From positions 1 to 64,000 of the forward strand of contig DCUY01000104.1 of NCBI GenBank assembly GCA_002327905.1: DNA of 64,000 bases, in the 5' to 3' direction. Made by a program: the position numbers and the translations under genes. Shown in pieces: positions 44,885-52,047 of the stretch (position 1 is the stretch's first letter; every line of letters begins with the position of its first letter). Origin of the DNA: Caldifarciminota bacterium UBA2202 (GTDB taxonomy: Bacteria; Hydrothermota; 32-111). A model generated the notes under the pieces. The model saw nothing but the letters and a program-made list of their open reading frames with translations, had not been told where the DNA came from and searched no databases.

Positions 44885-45289
44885 TTATACTTTCACCCTC
44901 TCTTTTATCATACCTACAATCTTCTCTTTATTCTCTCTGCCGTAACGGACATAAATGCCGCGGAAATTTTCAAGGCGGCTCGGACTAATAAATGGAGACA
45001 AGAGCACACCGGTATTGTCGGGATAATATGATTTTATTCTTGCAAAATCATACTCCTTTTTGGAAAATAAAAATTCGACAATAAGAGTATTCTCATTAAT
45101 TGTGAATGTAGTGGGAAACACGAATTGCATAAACACTATGATAGAGACAAAGAAAGCGATAAATAGTCCGACCCATGAGAGTTCGACGAATCCCACAAGA
45201 AGCATGAGAAAAAATCCGAGAATTGCTATGACTTTTATCATCGGCTTTGAATCCCTTGCCGGAAGAGAGACCCATTTTAGATTATCCAT
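44885..45289 (-). CDS. membrane protein with PH-like domain
   Basis: A 134-residue protein with two transmembrane segments (about 17-55, VIAILGFFLMLLVGF and IAFFVSIIVFMQFV) and a beta-rich C-terminal part (TINENTLIVEFLFSKKEYDF, SRLENFRGIYVRYG) as in bacterial PH-like domains. Role unknown. Its start overlaps the end of the HIT gene by eight bases. Confidence 0.55.
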   Translation of the reverse strand: MDNLKWVSLPARDSKPMIKVIAILGFFLMLLVGFVELSWVGLFIAFFVSIIVFMQFVFPTTFTINENTLIVEFLFSKKEYDFARIKSYYPDNTGVLLSPFISPSRLENFRGIYVRYGRENKEKIVGMIKERVKV

Positions 45290-45764
45290 TCATCACCTCT
45301 TTTAATGCTTTTTTAATCCTCTCTCTGCTCTGCTCTATATGTTCGCTTATTATCTTCGTATCGCTTAAAACAGGCATGAAATTCGTATCACCCTCCCATC
45401 TCGGAACAAGATGCACATGAAGATGATTTGTAATTCCCGCTCCGGAGCATTTTCCGCTGTTTATGCCTATATTTATCCCCTGCGGCTTGTATGTCTTCTT
45501 CAAAGCTTTGTACGCAAACTGTACTCCTGTGAAAAGTTTTGTTATCTCCCCCTGTGTTAATTCGTCCAAATTCTTTCCATGCCTCTTCGGAGAGACCATG
45601 ATGTGTCCGTTTGTATATGGGTATTTGTTCATTACAATTGTAAAATCCCTTCCTTTATAAACAAGATATTCTTTTTCCGGAAAGCAGAATATGCATTTCC
45701 CTTTGTTTGATTCAGTCTCCTTTGATATGTACTCCATTCTCCAAGGAGCGAATATTTTTTTCAT
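45282..45764 (-). CDS. HIT family nucleotide hydrolase
   Basis: A 160-residue histidine-triad protein, Ap4A-phosphorylase/hydrolase-like. CIFCFPEKEY carries a zinc-type CxxC, and NHLHVHLVPRW is the HxHxHxx catalytic motif with the central histidine as nucleophile. It probably cleaves dinucleoside polyphosphates or nucleotidyl-amides. GGAGGAAAT precedes the ATG, overlapping the EndoQ stop by four bases. Confidence 0.9.
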   Translation of the reverse strand: MKKIFAPWRMEYISKETESNKGKCIFCFPEKEYLVYKGRDFTIVMNKYPYTNGHIMVSPKRHGKNLDELTQGEITKLFTGVQFAYKALKKTYKPQGINIGINSGKCSGAGITNHLHVHLVPRWEGDTNFMPVLSDTKIISEHIEQSRERIKKALKEVMNG

Positions 45765-46915
45765 ATTTCCTCCATTGCTTTTATTTTCCCGTAAACTCCG
45801 TCATACCCTTCATCCAAAAGAATTTTTTTCTCCCTCACATTTATGCAAAAATCGGCAAATTCTTTATTGTATGCTTCAGTCAATTCTTTTCTTGTTGCAA
45901 AAGATTTCATTTTCATCTCATCCATTCTTTCAAGCATATTAAAAAATGCCTCTTCTTTTGACCGGCATTTTTCAACTCTCTTTCTGAAAAAATCCACATA
46001 ATCTTTTATAGGAAGAACATAGAAGACTTCTTTGGAGTATTTTTCTTTTCTGCTCTGCGGAAGATTTTTAATTCTGTTCAACACTCCGTCAGTAAGAGGT
46101 TTTCCGCACACAGGGCATTCTTTCAATTTTTCTTTTGTCTTGAAATCGCATGCTCTGTGCCCTGACAAAAAGTATTTCCCCTCCTGCGGAAAAAACTCCA
46201 CAGTGCCCAGTATTTTTTTATTCTCAAATGCCCCCTTCACATCCTTTATTGTCTTTACCCTCCCCTCAAGAATTGTCGCCTCTCTTCCGAGAAGCTCAGG
46301 AGAATGAGCGTCAGAGAATGATACAAAAGAATATTTTGATGCGTCTTTGTTTAAAGAACACATGTACGGATCAGATGAGAGCCCTGTTTCAAGAGCTGAT
46401 ATGAGTTTCTCGAGTCCGTCAGGAATGCTGTTATAACCGGATTTTGCTCCGAGAAGTCCGAAATGCGGAGTCCAGATATGCGCGGGAATAAGAATTATAT
46501 CATCTGAAACTTCCTTTACTCTCTCTGCAAATTCGACAACATTCATTTTGATTATAGGTCTTCCGTCCGAATTGAGTTTGCCGAAATCCTTCAGTAATAA
46601 CTGAGCCTTTTCTACGGATTTGAAATCAGGGAAGACTGCGACAATGTGTACCTTTTTGCATTTTTCATTCTCCCTGTAAATTAAAGAGACCTCGACTGTC
46701 AGAAGAAACCGCGTTTCTTTGCAGGAATAAATTCCGTATGACTCTTCAGAGAGTTCCCTCTTCGCTTGATCAAAATATTCTCCGTGGAGTATGTCGCCTG
46801 TGCCTATAATTCCTATGCCCTTTCTCTTTGCCATATCGGAAAAATTTTTTATGTCTCCCCTCTTTGAAGAGGCGAGAGAATATTTCGTATGTATATGAAG
46901 GTCAAGAAATGTCAT
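45761..46915 (-). CDS. endonuclease Q (EndoQ)-like PHP-domain protein
   Basis: A PHP-type phosphoesterase that in EndoQ nicks DNA 5' of deaminated bases and abasic sites. The metal-binding start LDLHIHTKYSLASSKRGD, then GTGDILH, LIPAHIWTPHFGLLGAKSGY and SFSDAHSP follow the EndoQ pattern. A zinc-binding module lies near 260-285 (CDFKTKEKLKECPVCGKPL), and the C-terminal tail is helical. Length about 384. I chose the ATG at 46915, which overlaps the methyltransferase stop (ATGA); a GTG at 46924 is the alternative. EndoQ is mainly known from archaea and some bacteria. Confidence 0.85.
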   Translation of the reverse strand: MTFLDLHIHTKYSLASSKRGDIKNFSDMAKRKGIGIIGTGDILHGEYFDQAKRELSEESYGIYSCKETRFLLTVEVSLIYRENEKCKKVHIVAVFPDFKSVEKAQLLLKDFGKLNSDGRPIIKMNVVEFAERVKEVSDDIILIPAHIWTPHFGLLGAKSGYNSIPDGLEKLISALETGLSSDPYMCSLNKDASKYSFVSFSDAHSPELLGREATILEGRVKTIKDVKGAFENKKILGTVEFFPQEGKYFLSGHRACDFKTKEKLKECPVCGKPLTDGVLNRIKNLPQSRKEKYSKEVFYVLPIKDYVDFFRKRVEKCRSKEEAFFNMLERMDEMKMKSFATRKELTEAYNKEFADFCINVREKKILLDEGYDGVYGKIKAMEEI

Positions 46916-47637
46916 TTCACGCACACTGCCATACCCCTTTCCGATGTCCGTTTCAATCCGTTTGTTGACAAAAAATGATAAAAGTGCTTCTCTCTGAAAC
47001 CCGAGTTGGAGACTGCAAAATCAAGCTCTTCAATATCAATAGCCCTCTCTTGAAATACTATTTTTTTCTCTTTGTCTTTCTCCTCAATCGTAAGGTCGAG
47101 AGTGCATATCTGCGTACTCTCATCATAGGATGTATTCCAAATTGATTTGAAATTTGTTCCGTTTCTGTACTGCACATGAGAGGCAAATGCATTTAGACCG
47201 AAATCAGTATTGAAATCAAACATGAATATGCCTCCCTCCTTTAAAGAATCCGCAGTATTCAAAAAGAAAGGGATAATATCCTTTTCATCAAGATGATTCA
47301 CAGTATCATACATGCATACTGCAAAATCGTAAGTGTCTCTCAGGGCAAGATGCCTTATATCGGAGCATAATACTGACACTCTTCTGCCTAAAATCTTCTT
47401 CTGCGCCTCCAAAAGCATTTTATACGACTTATCAATGAGAAGAACATCAAATCCCATTTCAGAGAGAGGTATCGAGAGATTTCCGGTTCCGCCTCCGAGG
47501 TCAAGCACCCTGTTCCCCCGTCCTGAATGCTGAAAGAACAGCTCATTGACATATTTCGCCCATCCTTTGTATGGAATGAACTGCATAAGCTCATCATAAA
47601 TCTCGGATATGGAATCGTAATTATAGAAAAGATTCAT
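46912..47637 (-). CDS. class I SAM-dependent methyltransferase
   Basis: A 241-residue small-molecule-type methyltransferase. YDELMQFIPYKGWAKYVNEL precedes motif I VLDLGGGTGNLSIPL; VLLIDKSYKMLLEAQ is motif II and DFAVCMYDTVNHL motif IV. The substrate cannot be predicted. Its ATG overlaps the HD gene stop (TAATG). Confidence 0.85.
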   Translation of the reverse strand: MNLFYNYDSISEIYDELMQFIPYKGWAKYVNELFFQHSGRGNRVLDLGGGTGNLSIPLSEMGFDVLLIDKSYKMLLEAQKKILGRRVSVLCSDIRHLALRDTYDFAVCMYDTVNHLDEKDIIPFFLNTADSLKEGGIFMFDFNTDFGLNAFASHVQYRNGTNFKSIWNTSYDESTQICTLDLTIEEKDKEKKIVFQERAIDIEELDFAVSNSGFREKHFYHFLSTNGLKRTSERGMAVCVK

Positions 47638-48161
47638 TATATTTTCAATGGTTCAAAATTCGAAAAATCAGCATAATGAATTATTATCGCCTCTCTTGTG
47701 CGTTTTGACAGGTCACCCTCTTTTGCGTGCATTGCGATAATGTGAGTGACAGCATCAGGAAGTCCGTGTTTGAATGACATAGCCGCGCCTGAAAACGGGT
47801 GGCGGAGGAATTTTCCGCATGTTGAGACTGAATACTTTCCATTTTCATTTTTATATTCGAGAAGCTTTCCTATATCATGCAGAAGTCCGCCCGCTGTTAT
47901 CAGATCAAGATCGACAAAATTCTCTCCGTAGAACTGGTTCAATGTCTTTCCCATATTCAGAGCTGTATTTGTAACAGCCCTCGTGTGAGTGACAATGGAT
48001 ATTTTTGTATTCTCTATGAGAAGCGTGAATGGAATGTTTTCAAGAGTCTCTATAGTCCATCCTCCAGTCTTTATCGCATCCTCAATCACTTTGACAGTCT
48101 TCTCTTTCAAATCCTGATTCTTTATCAGGTCTATCTCGGGGAATACTTCATTTGTCTTCAT
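47637..48161 (-). CDS. HD-domain phosphohydrolase
   Basis: A 174-residue HD protein: VTHTRAVTNTALNMG (first histidine), GGLLHDIGKLLEY (HD) and the later FLRHPFSG and HIIAMHAKEGD histidines. It likely hydrolyses a nucleotide or phosphate ester. AAAGGAG precedes the ATG, which lies within the end of dusB. Confidence 0.85.
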   Translation of the reverse strand: MKTNEVFPEIDLIKNQDLKEKTVKVIEDAIKTGGWTIETLENIPFTLLIENTKISIVTHTRAVTNTALNMGKTLNQFYGENFVDLDLITAGGLLHDIGKLLEYKNENGKYSVSTCGKFLRHPFSGAAMSFKHGLPDAVTHIIAMHAKEGDLSKRTREAIIIHYADFSNFEPLKI

Positions 48162-49101
48162 TGATTCTCCTTTGTTTTATGTTTCTGATTATGCCTATAA
48201 TTTGTTCATAATCATCCGTTTTATTTATTATCTCCTTAAACTGCTTCACACCCTTGATTCCCTTTACATACCAGTGGAAATGCTTTCTCATCTCTCTGAT
48301 TCTGTCCTTTGCCTTTCCGTCGCTACATGCAATAGAGTAATGCTCCTCAAGCACCTCCATCTTCTCTTCAATTGAGGGAATACTGTATTTCCTTTCTTTT
48401 ATGTAATCTTTTATCTGTTTGAATATCCAAGGATTTCCGAATGACGCCCTTCCTATCATTATTGCATCGACTTTTGCTCTCTCCCATTTTTCTATAGCAT
48501 CTTCCGGCGTCTTAATGTCCCCGTTTCCTATCACAGGAATTGAAACGGATTCCTTTATTTTTTTGATCTCTTCCCAGTTCGCCTCTCCCGTAAACTGCAT
48601 CGTGGCGAGCCGTCCGTGAACCGCAATGAATGAGACTCCGCATTTTTCAAGCACATTTGCTATGTCTGTTCCCCTCACAGTATTGTATCCTATGCGCATC
48701 TTTGCCGATACGGGAAGACGGGTTGAAGAGACAACTGCAGACACTATGTCTTTGAGTTTGGATAAGCTTCTTAAAAGAGCAGAGCCGTATCCCTGTTTTA
48801 TAATCTTCGGCACGGAGCATCCGAGATTTATGTCAATGAAATCAGGGGAAAATTCTGAGGCTCTCTCGCTTGCAGATGACATTGCCTCCATACTGCCTCC
48901 GAAGATTTGAATTCCGTAAGGACGCTCCGACTCTGTGAATTCCATAAGCTTCACTGTCTTCTTTGAGTTTCTGAAGAGTCCGTCTGCCGAGACGAGTTCA
49001 CTGTACGAAACATCTGCTCCGTATCTTTTGCAAATTTGTCTGTAAGGGGAATCTGTTATACCTGCAAGCGGGGCAAGAATTATCTTACCTGAAAGATCCA
49101 T
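48148..49101 (-). CDS. dusB: tRNA-dihydrouridine synthase
   Basis: An FMN-dependent TIM-barrel enzyme reducing uridine to dihydrouridine in the tRNA D-loop region. APLAGITDSPYRQICKRYGA starts the barrel; INLGCSVPKII holds the catalytic cysteine; AKMRIGYN, AVHGR, VIGNGDI and MIGRASFGNPWIF are the FMN-binding blocks. Length 317 is usual for DusB. The gene starts directly after the M23 peptidase stop. Confidence 0.92.
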   Translation of the reverse strand: MDLSGKIILAPLAGITDSPYRQICKRYGADVSYSELVSADGLFRNSKKTVKLMEFTESERPYGIQIFGGSMEAMSSASERASEFSPDFIDINLGCSVPKIIKQGYGSALLRSLSKLKDIVSAVVSSTRLPVSAKMRIGYNTVRGTDIANVLEKCGVSFIAVHGRLATMQFTGEANWEEIKKIKESVSIPVIGNGDIKTPEDAIEKWERAKVDAIMIGRASFGNPWIFKQIKDYIKERKYSIPSIEEKMEVLEEHYSIACSDGKAKDRIREMRKHFHWYVKGIKGVKQFKEIINKTDDYEQIIGIIRNIKQRRINEDK

Positions 49102-50022
49102 CTATTCTATTGTGGTATCGTTGTCGAAATACTTTGTAGGGTCTGTCTTGTCGTCGAAGAGGCGCACTTCATAGTGAAGGTGGGTTCCTGTGGAACGCCC
49201 CGTGGTGCCCATATATCCGATGAGCTGATGCCTCTTGACAATGTCGCCTTCTTTTACCGCAAACTTATTCAGATGCGCATAAACAGTGATGTATCCGTAG
49301 CCGTGGTCTATTTTCAGAGTCTTTCCGTATCCTGAAAGGTAATCAGAGAAAATAACTTTTCCGTCAGCCGGAGCATATACAGGAGGAGCCGCCTGATTTG
49401 CAATGTCTATCCCCGTATGAAGTTCGCTTCTCCCGTTGAATGGGTCCTTTCTGTATCCGAATGGACTCGTTATTGTGCCCTGAGTAGGCATGACGGACGG
49501 TGTATGCGTTACAAGGTCATATTCATTCAGAAGATTTTTATTCACGCTCTTTACATTCTTTGATTCGAAATCAATAAGGTTCTGCACCTGAAAGAGTCTC
49601 TTGTCCACATTCTCAATCAATCGCTTGGTTGACATATCAAGCATTGCAAGACGGTCATCATGAAAGTCATAACCTCCAAGACCCAACTGCCTGACATCCT
49701 CTGAAAGAACTGAAAGATTTGAGAGTGTTCTCAACCTCTTTTCATATTCGGTAATTTTGTTTATTTCAGTGAAATAATCATTTATTTTTCTGTTGCCGGT
49801 GTCAATTGAACTTATGAGATAATCCCTCTTTGCATAAATCCCTATCAGAGCATCAGGATTAAGATTGTTCAGCTGGGCAAAAATTATAATTGCGATTGAA
49901 GTTGTGAAGAAGATTGCAAAGACTGATAAGAGCATTGTCACCTGCTTCTCTGTAATCTCAAGTGTCAATGGCTTGCTGTTTGACTTGAATTCATTATCTA
50001 TTATAATAGTCCACTTCTTCAT
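49102..50022 (-). CDS. M23 peptidoglycan endopeptidase, membrane-anchored
   Basis: A LytM/NlpD-type zinc endopeptidase. One transmembrane helix near 25-50 is followed by a coiled region and the M23 domain at about 175-295. SPFGYRKDPFNG, SELHTGIDIA (HxxxD) and HLHYEV (HxH) supply the zinc and catalytic residues, so it should be active rather than an EnvC-type activator. It cuts peptide cross-links in the cell wall. I chose the ATG at 50022 because the -10 box ends eight bases before it; an ATG at 50031 lies inside the promoter. It is divergent from the dcw cluster and shares its control region. Confidence 0.9.
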   Translation of the reverse strand: MKKWTIIIDNEFKSNSKPLTLEITEKQVTMLLSVFAIFFTTSIAIIIFAQLNNLNPDALIGIYAKRDYLISSIDTGNRKINDYFTEINKITEYEKRLRTLSNLSVLSEDVRQLGLGGYDFHDDRLAMLDMSTKRLIENVDKRLFQVQNLIDFESKNVKSVNKNLLNEYDLVTHTPSVMPTQGTITSPFGYRKDPFNGRSELHTGIDIANQAAPPVYAPADGKVIFSDYLSGYGKTLKIDHGYGYITVYAHLNKFAVKEGDIVKRHQLIGYMGTTGRSTGTHLHYEVRLFDDKTDPTKYFDNDTTIE

Positions 50023-50029
50023 AAAAAAC

Positions 50030-50057
50030 ATTATATGGTTTTAATATTTCTTGTCAA
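50030..50057 (-). promoter_or_regulatory. leaderless-type promoter for the M23 peptidase
   Basis: TTGACA (50057-50052) and TATAAT (50035-50030) on the minus strand with a 16-base spacer; only seven bases (GTTTTTT) separate the -10 box from the ATG at 50022. Confidence 0.65.
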
Positions 50058-50095
50058 GTCCTATTTATAAAAAAAATAAAAAAACAATATACCTA

Positions 50096-50123
50096 TTGAC
50101 AAAATGGAAATAATAGGTAAAAT
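50096..50123 (+). promoter_or_regulatory. dcw cluster promoter (Pmra)
   Basis: TTGACA (50096-50101) and TAAAAT (50118-50123), 16-base spacer, start near 50130. MraZ boxes overlap the spacer, the -10 region and the leader, as expected for autorepression. Confidence 0.6.
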
Positions 50124-50159
50124 ATGGAGAAAAATGGAGTAAATTGGAGTTTTATGGAA
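50105..50159. promoter_or_regulatory. MraZ operator: tandem TGGAR boxes with 10-base period
   Basis: TGGAA (50105), a degenerate AGGTA (50115), TGGAG (50125, 50135, 50145) and TGGAA (50155) recur exactly every ten bases. MraZ binds tandem TGGGN-type repeats separated by five bases, so this is the expected operator. The boxes cover the promoter and the ribosome site of mraZ itself. Confidence 0.8.
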
Positions 50160-50591
50160 ACAAAAATGCGCTTTATCGGATTCAAGTTTGTAAATGTAGA
50201 GGAGAATGGCAGAATCTCCATTCCATCCGCTTACAGAGACGCTACTGACGCAAAGATTTTCTTCATTGTCCCCGGATCGAATAAGACTCTGCATTTATAC
50301 CCTGAGGAATCATTTCTCAAACTTGAGGAGAAGATATCCAAGCTCGAATCGGAAGAGGACAGAAAAATCATCACTGACTATATCTATTCGAATGCAGTGT
50401 CCATTAAGAGGGATTCAATGTGGAGAATATCCATTCCCCAGCATCTTATTGAATATGCATCTCTTAAAGAGAGTGTTAAGATTGTCGGAGGAAATGACAA
50501 GCTGGACATTTGGGATCCTAAGAGCCATGATGAGTATAATAAATCACTGCTCACTGAGGGAAGCGCCACATTTAAAAAGATAGGAATATAA
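50154..50591 (+). CDS. mraZ: MraZ transcriptional regulator
   Basis: A DNA-binding regulator of the dcw cluster made of two AbrB/SpoVT-like swapped-hairpin domains. FKFVNVEENGRISIPSAYRD and VSIKRDSMWRISIPQHLIEY are the two family motifs, and length is about 145. I chose the ATG at 50154, which has TGGAG four bases upstream; an ATG at 50166 fits family length but has no close ribosome site. The upstream TGGAR tandem boxes support autoregulation. Confidence 0.9.
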   Translation: METKMRFIGFKFVNVEENGRISIPSAYRDATDAKIFFIVPGSNKTLHLYPEESFLKLEEKISKLESEEDRKIITDYIYSNAVSIKRDSMWRISIPQHLIEYASLKESVKIVGGNDKLDIWDPKSHDEYNKSLLTEGSATFKKIGI

Positions 50592-50592
50592 A

Positions 50593-50934
50593 ATGAAAAA
50601 AACAATCTCCAAGAAGTCCACTCACATCCTCATAAAAATCAGCGGAATTGTCTCTCTGGAGGATGTAAGCGAGTTGAAAGAATCCTTGAGCGCGGTTCTG
50701 AATAGTTCGCTTCCTGTAATTCTCGACATAAGGCAGGCAAAAGCCGTCCACTATAAGACAGGGCTTCTTTTAAGAGGCATGAGAAAGTGTTTTCTTTCAA
50801 GGTGTATTCCCCTGACAATTATATGCACTGACCCTTACATACTTTCGGTTCTATCGCTCTTTGACTGTGATGTCATGTATGGCACCACTAAAGATTTGAA
50901 TTCAGCAAGAAACCTTGTAGAGATCAAATTCTGA
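50593..50934 (+). CDS. STAS-like domain protein inside the dcw cluster
   Basis: A 113-residue protein with the alternating pattern of STAS/anti-sigma-antagonist domains: THILIKISGIVSLEDVSEL, LPVILDIRQAKAVHYKTGLLL, PLTIICTDPYILSVLSLF and VMYGTT. The phosphorylatable serine of classic antagonists is not obvious; the equivalent position is in AKAVHYKT. It lies one base after mraZ and its stop nearly touches the rsmH start. Such a gene between mraZ and rsmH is not part of the standard cluster; it may tie division gene output to a signalling pathway. Confidence 0.6.
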   Translation: MKKTISKKSTHILIKISGIVSLEDVSELKESLSAVLNSSLPVILDIRQAKAVHYKTGLLLRGMRKCFLSRCIPLTIICTDPYILSVLSLFDCDVMYGTTKDLNSARNLVEIKF

Positions 50935-50935
50935 A

Positions 50936-51778
50936 ATGAGTCACATTCCTGTAATGCTCTCTGAAGCAATCTCGTTTTTAGAGTTGCATGACGGAATGAA
51001 GTATCTTGATCTCACAGCCGGATTCGGCGGCCATTCTGCTGAAATTCTTGCAAAGATTCCGCACGGAGAACTCTATCTTGTGGACAGGGACAATGCGGCT
51101 ATTGAGCATCTTCAGAAAATTTTTTCACAATCAAAGAATGTTCATATTGTTAAAATGAACTTTGCAGATATGGATTTTTCAGTAAAATTTGACGGGATAC
51201 TCGCAGACCTCGGGGTCTCGTCTCTTCAATTTGACTCTTCAGAGAGGGGCTTTTCCTACAGATTTGACTCTCCCCTTGACCTTAGGATGGACACTGACGA
51301 AGAGAACCAGCTTGACAAACTTCTGAAGCTTGATTTTAAAGAGATAGCAGAAATAATTAAAGATAATTCCGACGAGTATCAGGCAGAGGAGATCGCCTTA
51401 GTGATGAAGAGAAGATATTCAGAGGGCAAACTCAAAACCACATTTGACCTAAAACACGCAATAATTGAAGGGAAAAAAGGCAAAGATATAAAGCGCGGTC
51501 TTAAGCGCACATTCATGGCATTGAGAATGTTTGTAAATGATGAAAAGAATTCTCTTTCAAAAATGATCGAGAGAGTCTCCGCCTCCCTAAATCCTTCCGG
51601 AAGATTCGTCATAATCACATACCATTCAATTGAAGACAGAATCGTAAAGGACTATTTCAAAGAAAGGGATGACATGAAGATGATCACAAAAAAAGTAATA
51701 CAACCGTCATACCTTGAAGTTCAGTCAAACAAGAGAGCGCGCTCCGCAAAAATGCGAGTCTATGAGAAGGTTTCATGA
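50936..51778 (+). CDS. rsmH: 16S rRNA m4C1402 methyltransferase
   Basis: RsmH (MraW) N4-methylates C1402 in the ribosomal decoding centre. The start HIPVMLSEAISFL, motif DLTAGFGGHSAEIL, LADLGVSSLQFD, ERGFSYR, the DLRMD block and VITYHSIEDRIVK are all family signatures. Length 280 is slightly short. The stop overlaps the ftsL start (ATGA). Confidence 0.93.
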   Translation: MSHIPVMLSEAISFLELHDGMKYLDLTAGFGGHSAEILAKIPHGELYLVDRDNAAIEHLQKIFSQSKNVHIVKMNFADMDFSVKFDGILADLGVSSLQFDSSERGFSYRFDSPLDLRMDTDEENQLDKLLKLDFKEIAEIIKDNSDEYQAEEIALVMKRRYSEGKLKTTFDLKHAIIEGKKGKDIKRGLKRTFMALRMFVNDEKNSLSKMIERVSASLNPSGRFVIITYHSIEDRIVKDYFKERDDMKMITKKVIQPSYLEVQSNKRARSAKMRVYEKVS

Positions 51779-52047
51779 AGAATGTTTTAATTCTTATAGG
51801 AGTGGGTTTCATCTTTCTTGCGGTCTTCGCTACTTCAAGATTTTATGTTATTCAGATAACAATGCAGTCTGACAAACTCAATAATGAATATAAGAGACTT
51901 CTGAACACATCAATGAGGTCTGATTTTGAAATAGAGGAGCTCACATCATTAAAGAGGCTTGAGAAATTCGCATTCGACACCTTAAACCTTAAATACCCCG
52001 CAGGCGAGGATTATGAGTCCGGTGACAAGAAATATTCACAAAGATAG
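51775..52047 (+). CDS. ftsL: FtsL-like division protein
   Basis: A 90-residue bitopic membrane protein: a short cytoplasmic end, one helix (VLILIGVGFIFLAVFATSRF), then a periplasmic coiled coil (QSDKLNNEYKRLLNTSM). Sequence is poorly conserved in this family; position between rsmH and ftsI gives the assignment. It would form the FtsQLB complex. It overlaps ftsI by 35 bases. Confidence 0.75.
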   Translation: MKNVLILIGVGFIFLAVFATSRFYVIQITMQSDKLNNEYKRLLNTSMRSDFEIEELTSLKRLEKFAFDTLNLKYPAGEDYESGDKKYSQR

